A stretch of 26,453 bases of DNA from Avispirillum sp959601495 (GTDB taxonomy: Bacteria; Bacillota; Clostridia; Oscillospirales; CAG-272), in contig CAUGPT010000027.1 in assembly GCA_959601495.1 (NCBI GenBank), positions 1 to 26,453 of the forward strand, read 5' to 3'. The position numbers and the translations under genes are program-made. Below, in pieces: positions 23,872 through 26,453 of this stretch. How positions within the stretch are numbered: the first letter of the stretch is position 1; each line of letters begins with the position of its first letter. A model generated the notes under the pieces. It made no database searches. It was given only the letters and a program-made list of their open reading frames with translations, and was not told where the DNA came from.

Positions 23872-23905
23872 GAGGCATAAGCTGCCCTGCGGCAGCTTAT
23901 GCCTC
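23872..23905 (-). terminator. Terminator between the kinase and amidase genes
   Basis: A perfect 15-bp stem (23872-23886 with 23891-23905), loop CTGC. On the minus strand it is followed by TTTTATT, so it terminates the amidase transcript; it lies 5 bases after the kinase stop. Confidence 0.85.
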
Positions 23906-23960
23906 AAAGCCCGCCGCGGGGCAGGTAATATTCAAAGGCTGACTACTACTCGGCGGCGTA

Positions 23961-24524
23961 TCAAAGCATACCGAGAAAAGCGAGAACGCCGTTTGCAACG
24001 CCCATGGCAAAAAGCTGCGGGCTGTACGCCATAAGCTCGGCATCGTACGGATTTGTAATAAATCCGAGTTCCACAAGAGTTGCGGGCATTGCGGTCCTGC
24101 GCAGAACGTACAGCGTCGGTCTGGCGCTGACGCCGCGGTTCTGCAGCCCCGTAGAATTGTTCAGCTGCACAAGTATATTCTCGGCGAGCGCCTGCGCCGT
24201 CGTGCCGAGCGAATATACAAACGCCTCAGACCCGCTTGCCGATGTTATTTCGGAAGCGTTTGCGTGCAGGCTGATGAAATAATCGGCGCCCCAGGCGTTT
24301 GCGTCGTTGACGCGCGCCGCAAGTGACGAAGCGTTTGATGTGCCCAGCTGCGTTTCGGCAGTCGGACGCGACAGACGCACGTCAAGCCCCGCCGCGCGGA
24401 GATACTGCGCCGTCAGTATACCGATACGGTATACGAGGTCCTGCTCACGAAATCCGTTTCCCTCCGCGCCCGCATTGGGGTTTGTGGGGTTATGCCCCTG
24501 ATCTATGTAAATTTTTACTGCCAT
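23961..24524 (-). CDS. N-acetylmuramoyl-L-alanine amidase, Amidase_3 fold, leaderless
   Basis: Cleaves the amide bond between N-acetylmuramic acid and L-alanine in peptidoglycan. 187 residues, one Amidase_3 domain and nothing else. Zinc ligands expected at H11 (DQGHN), E27 and H87 (SLHANA), catalytic glutamate E152 (ATLVELGF). There is no signal peptide and no cell-wall-binding domain, unlike CwlD- or LytC-type enzymes, but like phage-type or mother-cell enzymes released by lysis. Start at 24524 preceded by AAAGGA. It lies alone between a two-component system and ttcA; no phage genes are seen nearby. Confidence 0.92.
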   Translation of the reverse strand: MAVKIYIDQGHNPTNPNAGAEGNGFREQDLVYRIGILTAQYLRAAGLDVRLSRPTAETQLGTSNASSLAARVNDANAWGADYFISLHANASEITSASGSEAFVYSLGTTAQALAENILVQLNNSTGLQNRGVSARPTLYVLRRTAMPATLVELGFITNPYDAELMAYSPQLFAMGVANGVLAFLGML

Positions 24525-24621
24525 AAAAAGTGTCCTTTCCTGCTTTATATGCGGCGGATCATGCCGTCAGTTCATTATATGCGGAAATGTCGGCACAGGT
24601 TTTCAAAAGGGAAGGACAATT

Positions 24622-25365
24622 ATGAAAGAAATTCAGAAAATACTCAGCCGCGTAAGACTTGCGGTTGAAAAATACGATATGATAGAGGACGGCGACCGCA
24701 TCGCGGTAGGCATATCCGGCGGAAAGGATTCGCTGACGCTGCTGCTCGCCCTCAGTGAGTTGCGCAATTTTCTGCCGCGCCGCTTTGAGCTTTGCGCGAT
24801 CATGGTCGATATGGGCTTTGATAAGTGCAAGAAATATCCCGCCGAAAGAAGCGAGCACGAAAAGGTGCGCAGGCTGTGCGAGGGCGCGGGCGTGCCGTTC
24901 ATCGTGCGCCGCACGGAGCTTGCTCCCATAATTTTCGACGAGCGGCAGGAGTCAAACCCTTGCTCTCTCTGTTCAAGGATGCGCCGCGGCATACTGCACG
25001 ACACGGCGATCGCCGAGGGATGCAACAAAGTAGCGCTGGGTCATCATTTTGACGACGCGGCGGAAACGTTTATGCTAAGCCTTTTCTTCGAGGGACGGAT
25101 CGGCAGTTTTTCACCCGTTACGGTTCTGTCCAGAAAAGAGCTCGTGCTGATACGCCCGCTTATCATGACGGAAGAAAAAATGATAAAAGCCTTTGTGAAA
25201 AAGGCGGAAATACCTGCTGAGAAAAGCTGCTGCCCCGAGGACAAGCATACGGAGCGGGAGTATATGAAGGACTATCTGTTTGAGTTTGACCGCAAACATC
25301 GTGGGCTGTACCGTCGGATAGTCGGCGCGATGGAGCGCGCCGGCATCGACGGCTGGCACGAATAA
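24622..25365 (+). CDS. TtcA-family tRNA thiolation PP-loop ATPase
   Basis: 247 residues. The PP-loop SGGKDS is at residues 32-37; CSLC lies in the middle (NPCSLCSRMRRGIL), followed by ALGHHFDDAAETF and a later CCPEDKHTER. This pattern is that of TtcA, which makes 2-thiocytidine at position 32 of tRNAs using an Fe-S cluster held by three cysteines. Clostridial members are often labelled TtcA by homology only, so the exact nucleoside is uncertain. AAGGA lies 6 bases upstream of the start. Monocistronic. Confidence 0.87.
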   Translation: MKEIQKILSRVRLAVEKYDMIEDGDRIAVGISGGKDSLTLLLALSELRNFLPRRFELCAIMVDMGFDKCKKYPAERSEHEKVRRLCEGAGVPFIVRRTELAPIIFDERQESNPCSLCSRMRRGILHDTAIAEGCNKVALGHHFDDAAETFMLSLFFEGRIGSFSPVTVLSRKELVLIRPLIMTEEKMIKAFVKKAEIPAEKSCCPEDKHTEREYMKDYLFEFDRKHRGLYRRIVGAMERAGIDGWHE

Positions 25366-25580
25366 GCCGCGGATCGCCGCGTCTCCTCGCACCGACTTGC
25401 GCGCCGTTCGAACGCACCGCCGTCCTCCCCCGCGCCGTACCGTCTCCCGCTCCTGTATGGTATGCTGCATGTCTCCCGCGCCGGTCATAACACTCCGCGT
25501 CTGTCTGTCGCTCCGCGGGCGTTTTCTGCGACGCACCTTTTACAAAAGCGCACCCTTACCTACGCCAAAGCATTCCTCCG
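25366..25580. other. Gene-free GC-rich stretch
   Basis: No credible protein, tRNA or strong terminator was found; only a weak 5-bp hairpin (CGCGG/CCGCG) near 25370. Composition changes sharply from GC-rich here to AT-rich beyond 25580. Confidence 0.4.
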
Positions 25581-25613
25581 CCAAAGTTTTGAAACTGCGG
25601 ACTTTCAGTTTCT

Positions 25614-25692
25614 TTGCAAAGTATTTCAAGCTCTGTAGTCAGCTTGCCGAACTTGAGTAAAGGATGTGAGGGGCTGCTTTTCCGTAAGCGGC
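25614..25692 (+). repeat. Direct repeat, copy A
   Basis: About 80 bp that align with 25720-25802 over the full length at roughly three quarters identity. Shared blocks are CAAAG, TTTCAA, CTTGCCGAAC or CTTACCGAAC, and CTGCTTTTCCGTAAGC. Copy A lacks the strong stem of copy B. Confidence 0.75.
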
Positions 25693-25719
25693 AGACGGTT
25701 GAATTTCGCCTTTTTGAAA

Positions 25720-25802
25720 TTGACAAAGCGTTTCAAACTTTATGGTCAACTTACCGAACGTAAGTGAAAAGGACGTGAAGGGACTGCTTTTCCGTAAGCA
25801 GC
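25720..25802 (+). repeat. Direct repeat, copy B, merging into the inverted-repeat arm
   Basis: Second copy of the repeat above; its last part is the first hairpin of the left inverted arm. Confidence 0.75.
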
Positions 25803-25953
25803 CCCTTCACACATCCCCGAATCGGTCTAAGAAAGGAGAGGCAGGTGTTTCCCGCCTCTCCTTTCTTAGAAATCTATCCTCACCACCCCGATTTGCGCCC
25901 GCGAGCTGAAAGGCAAAGCGAGTGCTTCAAGCCTAAGAAATTCGACGAATTGA
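25767..25953 (+). repeat. Left arm of a large inverted repeat
   Basis: Aligns, reverse-complemented, with 26267-26453 over about 185 bp at roughly 85% identity. It contains hairpin 1 (25775-25810, 15-bp stem with one mismatch) and hairpin 2 (25826-25870, perfect 17-bp stem), then CACCACCCCGATT, an AAAGGCAAA segment, and ends at ATTCGACGAATTG. Confidence 0.9.
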
Positions 25954-26266
25954 CTTTTGCGTGAACTATAGACACGATTTTAGTTTTTCTTGCGGAAGTA
26001 AAAAACGCCGCTCCCATAGACAGCAGAAGCAAGCTCGAAAGGACGAGCTTGCTTCGTTTTGTTTCGCTACGGAATTGATATGGTTCAAAACATAAGTTTT
26101 TATACTTTTTATCTGCACAGGAAATTTACTGTATTTTTGAAACAGAAATTTATTCGAATGTACTTCACAAAGCAAGGCTGCTCTTTCAGCCTTGCTTTCG
26201 TTAGCTGACGCTGACGCTTTCCTTATTTCTGTAGATACACGTAATGGATAGCTATAAATTGCGCTA
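25954..26266. other. AT-rich core of the inverted-repeat element
   Basis: About 310 bases with no recognisable gene. It carries two perfect 12-bp hairpins: 26026-26037 with 26044-26055, followed by GTTTTGTTT, and 26169-26180 with 26187-26198. Both look like terminators. A 69-codon reading frame on the minus strand (25966-26175) shows no family resemblance and runs through both hairpins. Confidence 0.7.
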
Positions 26267-26453
26267 AATCCAATTCGTCGAATCTCTCGGGCTTGGAGCA
26301 GTCATTTTGCCTTTCCACTCGCTAGCACAATCGGGGTGGTGAGGAAAGATTTCTAAGAAAGGAGAGGCGGGAATCCCCCGCCTTTCCTTTCTTAGACCGA
26401 TTTGGGGATGTGTGAAGGGGCTACTTACGGAAAAGTAGTCCCTTCACGTCTTT
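26267..26453 (-). repeat. Right arm of the large inverted repeat, cut by the window edge
   Basis: Inverted copy of 25767-25953. It carries hairpin 2 (26352-26396, 20-bp stem with one G-T pair) and hairpin 1 (26412-26447). Similarity to the left arm continues to the last base, so the arm probably extends outside the window. Confidence 0.9.

Noticed and set aside
8065..25894. A 13-base sequence shared by the lipoprotein leader (8065-8077) and the left inverted arm (25882-25894)
   Set aside because: Flanks do not align, so chance or a shared ribosome-site-like sequence is enough.
25966..26175. A 69-codon minus-strand frame in the repeat core
   Set aside because: AT-rich, passes through both hairpins, no resemblance to any family; kept only as a remark.
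41..26198. Similarity of the hairpins at 41-69 and 26169-26198 (both contain CAAGGCTG)
   Set aside because: Only the terminator stems are alike; surrounding sequence does not align.

Overview
The window looks like a chromosomal segment from a low-to-medium GC Gram-positive anaerobe, most likely a gut Clostridia of the Oscillospirales/Ruminococcaceae type. Supporting features are a ctsR-mcsA-mcsB-clpC operon with CtsR boxes, a T-box leader in front of valS, a type III glutamine synthetase, an Rrf2-type regulator beside cysK, a cohesin/dockerin protein, near-consensus sigma-A promoters with 17-bp spacers, and GGAGG-type ribosome binding sites. Most of the window is housekeeping sequence. No tRNA, rRNA, CRISPR array, transposase or integrase is visible.

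Layout. 1-286: a terminator-like hairpin and a three-unit GC-rich hairpin repeat. 287-6087 (minus strand): a secreted cohesin-dockerin protein, a membrane XRE-LiaF-like regulator, glnN, an Rrf2 regulator and cysK; four promoters can be read here. 6343-8060 (minus): three small exported proteins, two of them tandem paralogues. 8128-8352: an Rhs C-terminal fragment. 8625-11578 (plus): promoter, T-box leader and valS. 11788-12489 (minus): a DUF6062-type protein, divergent from an OGG-type 8-oxoguanine glycosylase (12568-13524, plus). 13619-15032 (plus): two overlapping genes for exported proteins built of Y-x-Y-D/N-x-x-G repeats. 15119-16183 (plus): a divergent phosphofructokinase followed by two strong terminators and a 32-bp tandem repeat. 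16506-21248 (minus): the clpC/mcsB/mcsA/ctsR stress operon. 21550-23866 (plus): an OmpR-type two-component system. 23961-24524 (minus): a leaderless amidase. 24622-25365 (plus): a TtcA-family PP-loop protein. 25366-26453: no recognisable gene; direct repeats and a large inverted-repeat element that runs to the window edge.

How the genes work together. CtsR represses its own operon through heptad repeats that overlap the -35 region; McsA and McsB activate arginine phosphorylation and ClpC unfolds the marked proteins. The Rrf2 regulator probably controls cysK through a 7-9-7 inverted repeat over the cysK -35 box. valS is expected to be induced by uncharged tRNA-Val. The response regulator and kinase form one unit.

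The least explained material is the right-edge element: two arms of about 180 bp in inverted orientation, each carrying the same two strong hairpins, with a compensatory base-pair change between arms and no protein inside. Other points of interest are the phosphofructokinase active-site substitutions, the in-frame 24-bp triplication in the glycosylase, and the repeat-protein gene pair.
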